Assembly: GCA_023265235.1 (NCBI GenBank)
Contig: JAHFUF010000372.1
Coordinates: forward strand, 1 to 5,692
Length of the DNA stretch: 5,692 bases
Source of the DNA: Blastocatellia bacterium
GTDB lineage: Bacteria > Acidobacteriota > Blastocatellia > Chloracidobacteriales > JADJPF01
Reading direction: 5' to 3'
Positions 5,658 through 5,692 of this stretch are shown here, in pieces (positions within the stretch are counted from its first letter, which is position 1; each line of letters opens with the position of its first letter). The notes beneath the pieces were generated by a model. It was not told where the DNA came from, ran no database searches, and saw nothing but the letters and a program-made list of their open reading frames with translations. The position numbers were made by a program, and so were the translations under genes.

Positions 5658-5663
5658 ATTATA
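5658..5663 (-). promoter_or_regulatory. -10 box of the tmRNA gene
   Basis: A perfect TATAAT on the minus strand lies eight bases before the first G of the mature tmRNA, so transcription would begin at or next to the mature 5' end. No TTGACA-like -35 is visible at 16-18 bases upstream (the 17-base position reads ACTGTA); the window ends just beyond. Confidence 0.7.
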
Positions 5664-5692
5664 CCCAAGTGTAGTTAATATACAGTTTATAG

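Overview
This AT-rich bacterial window holds five protein genes, one transfer-messenger RNA gene and a family of short intergenic repeats. The phylum cannot be fixed from the sequence. The low GC, clear AGAGGT-type ribosome binding sites, TATAAT promoters, a stand-alone HEAT-repeat protein, a RelE-type toxin-antitoxin pair and a one-piece tmRNA all fit a bacterium with a reduced or accessory-rich genome. Nothing here is phage structural or transposase-like.

Layout from left to right. Positions 1-938 are the 3' part of a gene for an exported, cysteine-rich YHYH-domain protein (+), closed by a terminator with a T8 tract. A HEAT-repeat protein gene (1166-1765, -) follows. It is flanked by intergenic DNA carrying two copies of a hairpin repeat (A at 1084-1150, B at 1953-2015). 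Next are two membrane transporter genes on the minus strand: a major facilitator superfamily protein (4358 to 3174), then a divergent BASS-family (bile acid:sodium symporter-like) protein (3181 to 2135). Their reading frames overlap by 8 bases, so they are almost certainly one translationally coupled operon. Copy C of the repeat (4430-4497) lies in the divergent spacer upstream of that operon. On the other side of the spacer a strong extended -10 promoter drives a RelB/RHH-type antitoxin and RelE/YafQ-type toxin pair (4579-5165, +). Three GGTATA repeats at exact 11-base spacing cover the -10 box and ribosome binding site and look like the autoregulatory operator.

Positions 5214-5649 on the minus strand are a tmRNA gene (ssrA), convergent with the toxin gene. 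The acceptor stem, the long P2 helix, pseudoknot PK2, the stop-codon hairpin and a TATAAT box eight bases upstream all support this. Two things are unusual. The tag reading frame is about 40 codons, against roughly 8-35 in known tmRNAs, and contains a 15-residue tandem duplication whose copies differ by several synonymous changes. The T-arm also lacks the normal UUCRA T-loop.

The best leads are the duplicated long tmRNA tag, the odd tRNA-like domain, and the interspersed hairpin repeat whose stem is kept by compensatory base changes.
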